Assembly (NCBI GenBank): GCA_016930635.1
Contig: JAFGGI010000063.1
Location: 1-51,610 of the forward strand
Length of the DNA: 51,610 nucleotides
Direction: 5' to 3'
From: Sedimentisphaerales bacterium
GTDB lineage: Bacteria > Planctomycetota > Phycisphaerae > Sedimentisphaerales > UBA12454
A program made the translations under genes and the position numbers. Under the pieces are notes generated by a model. That model did no database searches. It was not told the origin of the DNA and saw only the letters and a list, made by a program, of their open reading frames with translations. Each line of letters begins with the position of its first letter. Within the stretch, counting starts at the first letter, position 1. Below are positions 25,737 through 33,405 of this stretch, in pieces.

Positions 25737-25769
25737 AAAAAAACAGCCGGCGGGAAAACCGGCTGTTTT
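25737..25769 (-). terminator. Intrinsic terminator of the TonB-dependent receptor gene
   Basis: AAACAGCCGG (25741-25750) pairs with CCGGCTGTTT (25759-25768); the minus-strand transcript continues into a T run (A7 at 25737-25743 on the plus strand). The loop is 8 nt. Confidence 0.85.
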
Positions 25770-25792
25770 AATATGTACTAATTTAAAGGATG

Positions 25793-28219
25793 TTAACGTT
25801 TTACTACCCAGCGTACGAAGAATACCATATCCTCTTCGATCCAGCTGGTTTTGTCAGGCCATGCATTCCTCAATCCGGAAGAATATACATGTCTTTTATT
25901 CTCTCCGATAATCGGTATGTTATGGAGAAGGAAGCTTACATTAGAATCCTTATTCAGATGATATGTCAATGAGGCGTTACCTACGGCCTGGATGGCATAA
26001 GGTTTTCTGCTCTTGACGTCTTCTATAATCTGGGAATATCTGCCTTCACTGGTAGTTCCGGGTGATGTGGCATTGGCATTATAAAGGGCTTCTAAACCTT
26101 CTTCACGGCCTTCCATACCCCAGAATACCATAACATCGCCGTGAAGAGTTACCTTCTTTTCAAACAGATGAATGTTGGTAAACAGCTTTGTGGCATGGTC
26201 GTGCCAGTTGTTCAGGTTATTACCGGCCGACTGAATGGCACCGCTGTTCTGAATTGAATCATAATAGTCAGAATAACTTACACCGGACTTAAGGATGCCG
26301 TCAGCCAGTTCCCATGATAACTGCTTTACATAAGAATGGTTTATACCGACTTCCCAGTTTTCCTTCTTGTACAGCATTTCAAGCTCTAACCCGAAGGTTC
26401 TTAACAGACCAACAGGGGCAGCACTTCTGGTAGTGCCGTCCCAGTAGATAGCATTGTTCTTGTTTAAGAAAGCAGCAGCCTGGAATGACAGGTTTTCGTT
26501 GTATTTTCTGGAATATATAACCTCAAAGGAATCCAGTGTCTCAGGCTTGTTTTCCACACCTCTTGGAAGACCCATCTGGGGTTCGGCTCGCTGTACCTGG
26601 TTTTTATTCGAGAATAATTCATCTGCTGTATTCATTCTTACAGATCTTTGAATGATGAATTTGATGTATTCGTCTTTCTGTATCTGGTAAATAAAAGCAG
26701 CACGAGGCGAGAGCATATAAGGAGTCCAGGAATGTTTGTCTATACGGGCAGAGAGAATTATCGTTACCTTTTCGGATACCATAAGGTTCAACTCACTCAG
26801 GAATGAATGAGTTACAGTGTCCCATCCATCGCCTGCGGCAAAATACCTGTTGCTCGATTCGGTATATTGATTAGAGCCGCTTCCATAAGCGCCTGAATCA
26901 GGACCGCTCATAATACCGCCGTCACCTAAACGCAGGCCGTCATTTTTGCCTTTGCCCCATGCAGGACGGATGCAGTCCCAGCTGACTTCATAACCAATAG
27001 CAGCCTTGACTTTTCCGTCTTCGGGCGTATAGTTGAACATAAATCTGAGGAAGTATTCCCACTCTGACCATACCCACTTCATATTCTGAATGCTGTCTCT
27101 GTCATTGTTGTGTGTGGAGAGCCATGACTCGATATTTTGCGTATCGATAGAGCTGACACCCGCGGTAGACTTCAATTCCCAGTTTTGCGAAAGGGTCTTG
27201 ATATTTTCCAGAGCTAACTGGAAGTAACGATGTCTTGTCTGACGGAAGTCCTGGTAAGACTCATCTATCAGATATTGTGTTGCAGAGCCCTGCATTAACT
27301 CGAATGAAGAAGTTACATATCTGCCCCAGAATTTCCATTCATCGTTAATACGGACAGCTAAATGGGCCTTTACCTCCGGCTCACCTTTAAAATCTGCCAT
27401 ATATGTTGAAGGCGGTCTGCCGTACATAGCGTTGTCAACATCGACATAACCCCAATCTATGGTGCCGCTCGTATCTCCGCCGCAGTATATATCCGGACGG
27501 GTACCGGAAGTATGAACAATGCTGAAATAGGCATACAAATCAAACTGGTCTTTGGTTCTTCCATAGCTTACGTAATTGCCGATGCTGTCATACTTGTCCC
27601 AGTAATGACCGCCGAATCTCCAGCCGGGGGCTTCTTTACCTTTCTTGGTGTAAATGTTAATAACACCGCCGATAGCACCTGGGCCGTAAGTAACTGAGCC
27701 GGGACCTCTGACGATTTCAACTCGTGAAATATCGCTTAATTCCCAGTTAAGCAGTTCGAGACGGGCACCATAGTGTGCTTTAATATTAATATTCATGCCG
27801 TTGATGTTGACCAGATACTTATATGGTCTGTCACCAAGGAAGCCACGAATACCGAATGTTGGACCAATACTATGCTGCATCCACATAGCACCGGGAACGT
27901 AGATCTCTATAAGGTCTAACAGGTTCCTTGCCGGTGTCCTTGCGATGTCGTCAGCATAAATAGTGGTGATACATGCAGGAGTTTTCAGCGGGTCCTTTTC
28001 TGTAAGGGTAGCAGCCGCGTAAACTCCAACGTCCATGAGCTGTTCAAGAGATAAAGCGAACAGGTCATCCTGTGGGCTTGCTTCGACCACCTTAGCCTCT
28101 ATCTGCACCTGCGGCTGAGATCCCTCAATCGCAAACGCATTGAATGCAAAGGCTAAGAGGATTAAAAATACAGGCAAGCTCATCCTCAATTTGTCTTTTT
28201 CATTCCTTACTTTGTACAT
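25793..28219 (-). CDS. TonB-dependent outer-membrane receptor
   Basis: The protein has 808 residues from the ATG at 28219. I chose this over an in-frame start at 28267 because AAAGGATGGG lies just upstream and the MYKVRNEKDKLRM... signal peptide follows. After a LSLEQLMDVGV segment typical of receptor N-termini, the plug domain reads CITTIYADDIARTPARNLLDLIEIYVPG and VEIVRGPGSVTYGPGAIGGVINIYTKKG; the rest is beta-barrel, with a C-terminal aromatic-rich strand (VFFVRWVVKR). It imports a ligand across the outer membrane using TonB energy. The ligand is unknown. A BtuCDF/FecCD-type importer lies 11 kb away. No cobalamin riboswitch is recognised upstream. Confidence 0.93.
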   Translation of the reverse strand: MYKVRNEKDKLRMSLPVFLILLAFAFNAFAIEGSQPQVQIEAKVVEASPQDDLFALSLEQLMDVGVYAAATLTEKDPLKTPACITTIYADDIARTPARNLLDLIEIYVPGAMWMQHSIGPTFGIRGFLGDRPYKYLVNINGMNINIKAHYGARLELLNWELSDISRVEIVRGPGSVTYGPGAIGGVINIYTKKGKEAPGWRFGGHYWDKYDSIGNYVSYGRTKDQFDLYAYFSIVHTSGTRPDIYCGGDTSGTIDWGYVDVDNAMYGRPPSTYMADFKGEPEVKAHLAVRINDEWKFWGRYVTSSFELMQGSATQYLIDESYQDFRQTRHRYFQLALENIKTLSQNWELKSTAGVSSIDTQNIESWLSTHNNDRDSIQNMKWVWSEWEYFLRFMFNYTPEDGKVKAAIGYEVSWDCIRPAWGKGKNDGLRLGDGGIMSGPDSGAYGSGSNQYTESSNRYFAAGDGWDTVTHSFLSELNLMVSEKVTIILSARIDKHSWTPYMLSPRAAFIYQIQKDEYIKFIIQRSVRMNTADELFSNKNQVQRAEPQMGLPRGVENKPETLDSFEVIYSRKYNENLSFQAAAFLNKNNAIYWDGTTRSAAPVGLLRTFGLELEMLYKKENWEVGINHSYVKQLSWELADGILKSGVSYSDYYDSIQNSGAIQSAGNNLNNWHDHATKLFTNIHLFEKKVTLHGDVMVFWGMEGREEGLEALYNANATSPGTTSEGRYSQIIEDVKSRKPYAIQAVGNASLTYHLNKDSNVSFLLHNIPIIGENKRHVYSSGLRNAWPDKTSWIEEDMVFFVRWVVKR

Positions 28220-28508
28220 TTTCCCATCCTTTAAAATTTGTTTATAACTCCTGTTAATTAAAATCATTGACTATAGCTATATATCGTCTTTTCGATATCA
28301 ATAATCAAATTTTTGATACAACTATATTTCGATAATTTTAGGGAAAAGAGCAGCTAAAAGCATACTTTGTTTCGAATGACGCCACGTACATTTAAGCAGA
28401 ATATTAGTCCCATATTAATTGCCATGCAATAAAATAATACGGATTTTTTCATTTTTTTCATTTTTTTTGATTTGCTTTTATGAAGTGATCTGAAAAGAAA
28501 ATTTTATC

Positions 28509-28548
28509 TTTACTTATTTTAACAATAAGCAATTTACTTATTTTAACA
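28509..28548. repeat. 16-bp perfect direct repeat, 24-bp period
   Basis: TTTACTTATTTTAACA occurs at 28509-28524 and again at 28533-28548, separated by 8 bp. The period is about 2.3 helical turns, so the copies would lie on roughly adjacent faces. It resembles a tandem operator rather than chance AT-rich sequence. No protein is known to bind it. Confidence 0.75.
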
Positions 28549-28592
28549 GGCGGGATTTGGTTGGCGATTGAATTTCGATTTTCAAAAGTCGT

Positions 28593-28610
28593 GTTATCAA
28601 TACTGATAAC
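28593..28610. promoter_or_regulatory. 18-bp palindrome, candidate operator
   Basis: GTTATCA (28593-28599) and TGATAAC (28604-28610) are perfect inverted arms around ATAC. It lies about 375 bp from each of the two divergent start codons and 45 bp from the direct repeat. The form fits a dimeric regulator site; it does not match a full Fur box. Confidence 0.5.
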
Positions 28611-28987
28611 AATGAAGCTGTAGATTATAGGATGATAGGAAATAATTTTTACAGGTTTATAATAATATTGAGTGAAGGGGTTGTGTTAAAAGAGGAAAAC
28701 CTGGTGCATATTCAAATCATATTTTATTAATCGGTGGGGCATTTAAGATACTTTGGCTGCGCGGGTTATTGAGTATCTTTGCCAGGTTTTATATGGGGTT
28801 TAAGCGGACTTATATAGCCATTAGTTCTCAAAAAGGACCTATAACTTTTTAATATAAGGCGATTTTTGGCAAATTTTTGCCGTAAAGCATTATTTTCCTT
28901 AATACTCGGCGTATTTATACCGAATTCAGACGCAGGCAAAAATAGTTTGCTGAAAAGGAATGTGTTCTCTTGAAAAGAAGTGAAGTG

Positions 28988-29578
28988 ATGAAAAACAGGA
29001 TTAAAACATATATTTTTGCAGCGGTGCTTTTGGCCTTGTTCATAGGGCCTCAGGTACAGGCAAATTCGGATACTGCCCGTGAGTATCAGGTCAAAGCTGC
29101 ATTTCTTTATAATTTTATTATGTTCGTGGACTGGCCGGCGTCAAAAATGCCTAACGACAGCAGTCCTGTGCTTATAGGGATTGTTGGCAAAGATCCGTTT
29201 GGCGATGCCTTTGACCCTGTTAAGGACAAACAGGCCAAGAACAAGAAGGTTGTTATAAAACGTTTCAAGGGGCTTGAGGAACTTAAGAAAGCCACTCAGG
29301 AAGAAAAAGACGCCGAGTTCACAGAGATAAAGAAATGCCATATGGTATTTATCTGCGGATCTGAGGAGAAGGTCGTAAAGGAAACCATAGATATGATTAA
29401 GGGTAGTGATATTCTGACTGTTGGGGACACAAGTAAGTTTTTATCCGACGGCGGGATAATCAATTTTGTTATAGAAGATAAGAAAGTTAGATTTGAAGTT
29501 AATCTTGGGGCCGCCAAGCAGGCCAATCTTAAAATCAGGTCGCAGCTTTTAAGGCTGGCAATAAAAGTGATTGAATAG
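28988..29578 (+). CDS. YfiR-family periplasmic regulator (copy 1)
   Basis: The protein has 196 residues from the ATG at 28988; a TTG at 28970 is also in frame. A signal peptide (ending near VQA-NSD) precedes the YfiR domain: YQVKAAFLYNFIMFVDWP, then GIVGKDPFGDAF, a CHMVFIC segment, TVGDTSKFLSDGGIINFV and LKIRSQLLRLA. In Pseudomonas, YfiR is a periplasmic inhibitor of the diguanylate cyclase YfiN and is released by the lipoprotein YfiB. Here the next gene, 23 bp downstream, encodes a histidine kinase with a YfiN-like CHASE8 sensor. That pairing suggests YfiR controls the kinase. Copy 2 lies at 45748. Confidence 0.9.
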   Translation: MKNRIKTYIFAAVLLALFIGPQVQANSDTAREYQVKAAFLYNFIMFVDWPASKMPNDSSPVLIGIVGKDPFGDAFDPVKDKQAKNKKVVIKRFKGLEELKKATQEEKDAEFTEIKKCHMVFICGSEEKVVKETIDMIKGSDILTVGDTSKFLSDGGIINFVIEDKKVRFEVNLGAAKQANLKIRSQLLRLAIKVIE

Positions 29579-29601
29579 AAGGGCATCGGAAGAGGCGAAT
29601 T

Positions 29602-32259
29602 ATGACTTTATTAAAGAACATGGCGATCAAATATAAGCTGATGACAATTATCATGCTTGCATGTGTCACCGGCCTTTTGTTGGCAGGAGCGACATTTATT
29701 GTTTGGGAGCAGCGTACAATAAGCGCTCAAATGGTGAAGAATCTGTCAACATTAGCAGAGATGGTGGGAGAGAACTGTAAAGCAGCTCTGACATTTGAAG
29801 ATAATCAGGATGCCGAGAAGACATTAGAAGTCCTCCATGTGGACTCTTCTATTATGTTTGGCGGTATCTATACTAATGACGGCAATATTTTCGCAGCTTA
29901 TTATCGAAATAATGTTGAACCGGAGGTTCAGTTAAATCTAACCAGGTTCCAGGGCAGCGGTTTCGGATTCACTGACGGCAGTTTAGTCGTGGCCAGTCCT
30001 ATTATTCTTGATAAGAAGATAATTGGAACGGTTTGTCTGCAGTCGGACCTCAGAGCTATGTACACAACCCTGAAACGCAGCGCTATGATAATTATAGCTG
30101 TGCTGGTCCTTTCTTCTCTGGCAGCGTTCCTTGTGTCGTCAAGACTCCAGACGGTCATCTCCAAGCCGATATTGAGCCTGGCTGGTATCGCCAAGAGTGT
30201 TTCAGAGGAAAAGGATTATTCTGTCCGGGCAGTTAAGGAGAACAATGACGAAGTTGGTTTGCTTATCGACTCGTTCAATGAAATGCTTGTACAGATACAG
30301 GAGCGTGATTCCGAGCTGCGTGACGCCAAGGAAGGACTGGAAGTAAAGGTTGAAGAGCGTACTTTAGAGCTCAGCAAGACCAATGAGCAGATGACCAGGG
30401 AAATTACCGATCGTAGAACTGCTCAGGAAGAATTAGGCAAATTGTTATCATTACATAGTGCAACACTCGAATCAACTGCAGATGGTATTCTCGTAGTTGA
30501 CCTGCAGGGCAAGGTTGTAAGTTATAACCAGAAGTTCCTGCAGTTATGGCAGATACCGGAACATCTGGCCAAAGACGGTACCGACCAGAAGGTGCTCGAA
30601 TCTGTGCTGGATCAGCTCAAAGACCCGGGCGGATTCCTGGATGAAGCTAAAAGACTGTATTCTAATCCTCTGGCACAGTCTCTGGATATACTGGAGTTCA
30701 AGGACGGCAGAGTATATGAAAGATGCTCTCAGCCTCAGAGAATTGAGAACAGGGTAGTTGGCCGAGTATGGAGCTTCCGTGATATTACCGATCGTAAGTT
30801 TGCCGAAAGGGCGATAAAGGAATCCAAGAAGATGCTCGAACTGGTTATGAACAATATTCCACAGTTCATCTTCTGGAAGGACAGGAACTCTACATACCTT
30901 GGTTGTAACACCAACTTTGCAAAGGCAGCAGGTTTTGAAAGACCTGAAGATGTCATAGGCAAGACCGACCACGATATGGCATGGACCAAAGAAGAAGCCG
31001 ATTCCTATACGGAATACGACAAGAAGGTTATGGATGCCGATATGCCTCAATACCATATTATAGAACAGCAGAGACAGACTGATGGGTATAAGGCATGGGT
31101 TGATACTAATAAGGTGCCTCTGCATGATATGGACGGCAAAGTTGTAGGAATTCTCGGCTCATATGAAGATATTACTGAGCGTAAGAAAGCTGAGGAGGAA
31201 AGGGAAAGACTTAATGAAGAACTTGGAAGTGCTGTAGATAAGCTTGAAGAAGCCAATACAGAACTGAAGAACTTCGTATATATTGCATCTCACGACCTGC
31301 GTGAACCTTTGAGAAAGATTACTGCATTCGGCTCTATGCTCGAAAGCTCGCTCAAGGGCAAGATCGACGAAGATGATGCTGAGAATCTACGGTTTATGAT
31401 AGAAGGTGCGGCCCGTATGACAAGTATGATCGAAGGACTACTTGCTTATTCGAGAGTAAGTACAAAGGCTCGTGAGGCAGAATCGGTTGACCTTAATGAG
31501 ATAGTTGAGCAGTTAAGACAGCTCGAACTTTCTGTGCTGCTTGAAGAAAAGAATGTGGACCTGGAAGTCCCGGAACCGTTACCTTCTGTTAAGGTTGATA
31601 CCGCACAGATACGTCAGCTTCTGCAGAACTTTATCGCGAACGGCATAAAGTATCAGCCTGCGGGCAATAAACCTAAGATAATCGTGACCAGTGAACCTGT
31701 CGGTGACGGCAAAGTTAAAATATCGGTTAAAGATAATGGAATAGGTATTGCTCCGGAATATCAGGATTCGGTATTTGCTATGTTCAAGAGGCTGCATACG
31801 AGAAATGAATATGAAGGTACGGGCATCGGCCTTGCGGTCTGTAAGAAGATCGTAGAACGTCATGGAGGAGAAGTAGGTATTATCTCTGACAAGGGTCAGG
31901 GTTCTATATTCTGGTTCACTGTCCCAGCCGCAGGTGCTGCCGGGTCAAAGGAACCGGCGCAGGGCTCTGACGAGCCGGTGCAGGAATCAAAGCCGGCACA
32001 GAAGGTTGCAGATGTACAGCAGCCCCAGCCGGAATCTAAGATTGCACAACAGCCCGAACCGGCCCGGGAGCAAGTACAGGAACCGGTGTCAAAACAGGAA
32101 ATAACGCAGAATCAGACTCCTGGACCTGTACAGCAAACCGAATCTGCGCAGCAAGACGAAGCGGTACAAGATCCGGAAGAAAAGCAAGAGGTAGCACAAA
32201 ATAAGGAACAGGATCAAGATCAAGATCAGGATCAGGATAAGAAGGAAGTAGAAGTCTAA
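29602..32259 (+). CDS. CHASE8-HAMP-PAS-PAS histidine kinase with low-complexity tail
   Basis: The protein has 885 residues. TM1 is at about 12-34; a CHASE8-like periplasmic domain follows (TLAEMVGENCKAALTFED); TM2 is near 155-177, then HAMP, two PAS domains (about 285-390 and 400-520), HisKA with His564 in YIASHDLREPLR, and HATPase (GNKPKIIV, DNGIGI, GTGIGLAVCKKI). From about residue 775 the C-terminus is a Gln/Glu/Pro-rich, then Asp/Gln-rich tail of about 110 residues with no recognisable fold. The kinase type resembles phytochrome-like kinases, and the following genes are Rcp1-like regulators. It is coupled to YfiR copy 1 and the regulators in one operon. Confidence 0.93.
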   Translation: MTLLKNMAIKYKLMTIIMLACVTGLLLAGATFIVWEQRTISAQMVKNLSTLAEMVGENCKAALTFEDNQDAEKTLEVLHVDSSIMFGGIYTNDGNIFAAYYRNNVEPEVQLNLTRFQGSGFGFTDGSLVVASPIILDKKIIGTVCLQSDLRAMYTTLKRSAMIIIAVLVLSSLAAFLVSSRLQTVISKPILSLAGIAKSVSEEKDYSVRAVKENNDEVGLLIDSFNEMLVQIQERDSELRDAKEGLEVKVEERTLELSKTNEQMTREITDRRTAQEELGKLLSLHSATLESTADGILVVDLQGKVVSYNQKFLQLWQIPEHLAKDGTDQKVLESVLDQLKDPGGFLDEAKRLYSNPLAQSLDILEFKDGRVYERCSQPQRIENRVVGRVWSFRDITDRKFAERAIKESKKMLELVMNNIPQFIFWKDRNSTYLGCNTNFAKAAGFERPEDVIGKTDHDMAWTKEEADSYTEYDKKVMDADMPQYHIIEQQRQTDGYKAWVDTNKVPLHDMDGKVVGILGSYEDITERKKAEEERERLNEELGSAVDKLEEANTELKNFVYIASHDLREPLRKITAFGSMLESSLKGKIDEDDAENLRFMIEGAARMTSMIEGLLAYSRVSTKAREAESVDLNEIVEQLRQLELSVLLEEKNVDLEVPEPLPSVKVDTAQIRQLLQNFIANGIKYQPAGNKPKIIVTSEPVGDGKVKISVKDNGIGIAPEYQDSVFAMFKRLHTRNEYEGTGIGLAVCKKIVERHGGEVGIISDKGQGSIFWFTVPAAGAAGSKEPAQGSDEPVQESKPAQKVADVQQPQPESKIAQQPEPAREQVQEPVSKQEITQNQTPGPVQQTESAQQDEAVQDPEEKQEVAQNKEQDQDQDQDQDKKEVEV
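32212..32237 (+). repeat. GATCAR hexanucleotide repeat in kinase tail
   Basis: GATCAA/GATCAG units repeat four times plus a partial, encoding the run DQDQDQDQD at the end of the kinase. It is the most repetitive coding stretch in the window and slippage-prone in sixes, so length changes would keep frame. Confidence 0.85.
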
Positions 32260-32295
32260 TGATGATGAAAACTGATGAGAATTACAAAGCGAGCC

Positions 32296-32417
32296 CGGAT
32301 TTATATCCGAGCCCCCGAATTAGTAGTTGTCGTATCTCACGGTGCCAGTCGAAGCAGGGTTGGCAACGGGATGGGCTAAAATCACAGCTCGAACTAAGCC
32401 GTATTCGTAACAGGGGG
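32296..32417 (+). ncRNA. Candidate structured leader sequestering the Shine-Dalgarno of the next regulator
   Basis: Between the kinase stop and the regulator ATG at 32423, CGGAT/ATCCG (32296-32300, 32305-32309) form a hairpin. Then CCCCC-GAAT (32312-32320) can pair with ATTC (32403-32406) and, across a small bulge, GGGGG (32413-32417), while TGCCA/TGGCA (32343-32347, 32361-32365) forms an inner hairpin. The GGGGG is the only plausible ribosome-binding site of the next gene. This would be a translational switch or attenuator. It matches no riboswitch class I know. Confidence 0.4.
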
Positions 32418-32422
32418 TCGCT

Positions 32423-32902
32423 ATGGGAAATGACTCAGAAAGTGATGCCAAACAGGCACATGGAGTACTCCTGGTAGAAGATGATCAGGGAGATCAGAAG
32501 CTAATTAAGATGGCCATTAAAGGCCCGGAGTGTGAGATTAATTTGATGATTACATCAAACGGAGAAGCTGGATTGGATTACCTGCATAAGTGCAAGGAAA
32601 ATCCGGTTAAGTATCAAAGGCCGAGCATCATACTGCTTGATTTGAATATGCCGGGTATGGGCGGCAAAGAGTTTTTGCGGACCATAAAGAAGGACCCGGA
32701 TTTGTGTATTATTCCTGTAGTTGTTGTTACAACTTCGGATTCGGAGAAGGATGTACAGGAATGTTATCAGTTACAGGCAGCCGGCTATATACAGAAGCTG
32801 GCTATACCTTCGGAGTTTAGAGAAGAACTCAGTAAATTAACACGTTACTGGTTTACAGTTTCGTCTATGGTGGAACACAAAGTTTGTGAGCAAGAAAATT
32901 AG
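32423..32902 (+). CDS. Rcp1-like response regulator (first of two)
   Basis: The protein has 159 residues with a single receiver domain: VEDDQGDQKLIKMAIK, phospho-acceptor Asp73 in LLDLNMPGMGGKEFL, and VVTTSDSEKDV. The conserved K-P of the family is K-L (YIQKLAIP), so the cis-proline is lost. Long N-terminal extension relative to its neighbour. The Rcp1/phytochrome-associated group pairs with kinases of the SHDLREPLR type, as upstream here. No output domain; it likely shuttles phosphate or docks other proteins. Confidence 0.9.
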   Translation: MGNDSESDAKQAHGVLLVEDDQGDQKLIKMAIKGPECEINLMITSNGEAGLDYLHKCKENPVKYQRPSIILLDLNMPGMGGKEFLRTIKKDPDLCIIPVVVVTTSDSEKDVQECYQLQAAGYIQKLAIPSEFREELSKLTRYWFTVSSMVEHKVCEQEN

Positions 32903-32928
32903 AAACTAATTTTTTAGGGAATGTTAAG

Positions 32929-33405
32929 ATGGACTACTACAAAACAGTAATAATTATGCTGGTGGAGGACGACATAGGCGACCAGAAGCTTATCAAAATG
33001 TCGCTTAAAGAACAGCGAATAGCTAATGCGCCAGTCGTCGCCGGCAGCGGAGAAGAGGCGATCGAATATCTTGAAAAGTGCAAAGCAGGGGATCCGGAAA
33101 ATGAGCTTCCAGACCTCATTTTGCTCGACTTGAATATGCCGGGTATGGGAGGTAAGGAATTCCTGAAAAAGATAAAGTCCGACCCTGCGTTAGCGGCTAT
33201 TCCTGTTGTTATCCTTACCACAAGTGATTCCGACAAGGATATCCTCGAGAGCTTCAGACTGCAGGCTGCAGGATATATCAAGAAGCCTGTCAGCATCGAC
33301 GGTCTTGAAGAAGTTATGCGTACTTTAACAGATTATTGGTTTACTCTTTGTAGACATACGAGCCATGCAACAAACAAACAAGTTAGTAAATGTTTTAATT
33401 GTTGA
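32929..33405 (+). CDS. Rcp1-like response regulator (second of two)
   Basis: The protein has 158 residues. The receiver domain has VEDDIGDQKLIKMSLK, phospho-acceptor Asp67 in LLDLNMPGMGGKEFL, TTSDSDKD and an intact K-P (YIKKPVS). It is clearly a tandem duplicate of the preceding regulator; the two share the LDLNMPGMGGKEFL core. The last about 13 codons overlap the start of the hybrid kinase gene by 41 bp in another frame, so the end is constrained by two proteins. It ends with an unusual Cys-containing tail (SKCFNC). Confidence 0.9.
   Translation: MDYYKTVIIMLVEDDIGDQKLIKMSLKEQRIANAPVVAGSGEEAIEYLEKCKAGDPENELPDLILLDLNMPGMGGKEFLKKIKSDPALAAIPVVILTTSDSDKDILESFRLQAAGYIKKPVSIDGLEEVMRTLTDYWFTLCRHTSHATNKQVSKCFNC

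Larger units (their letters stand above)
28220..28987. other. Regulatory intergenic region between receptor and yfiR operon
   Basis: About 770 bp, AT-rich, between divergent genes with no ORF that I can support. It holds a 16-bp direct repeat (28509-28548), an 18-bp palindrome (28593-28610), a small hairpin GGCAAA/TTTGCC (28868-28881), and on the receptor side ATAGCTAT-type and CGATAT palindromic segments near 28270-28310. It is unusually long for this compact window, suggesting extended regulation of one or both flanking genes. Confidence 0.5.

Noticed and set aside
28593-28610. Fur box
   Set aside because: Only the TTATCA/TGATAA arms resemble part of one; the 19-bp consensus is not met, so it is listed as an unassigned palindrome.
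28220-28987. Cobalamin riboswitch upstream of the TonB receptor
   Set aside because: I looked for the B12-box type sequence and did not find it on either strand.
32259-32477. 72-codon ORF between kinase and regulator
   Set aside because: Overlaps the kinase stop and the regulator start, composition is random-like, and the same region folds as a leader.
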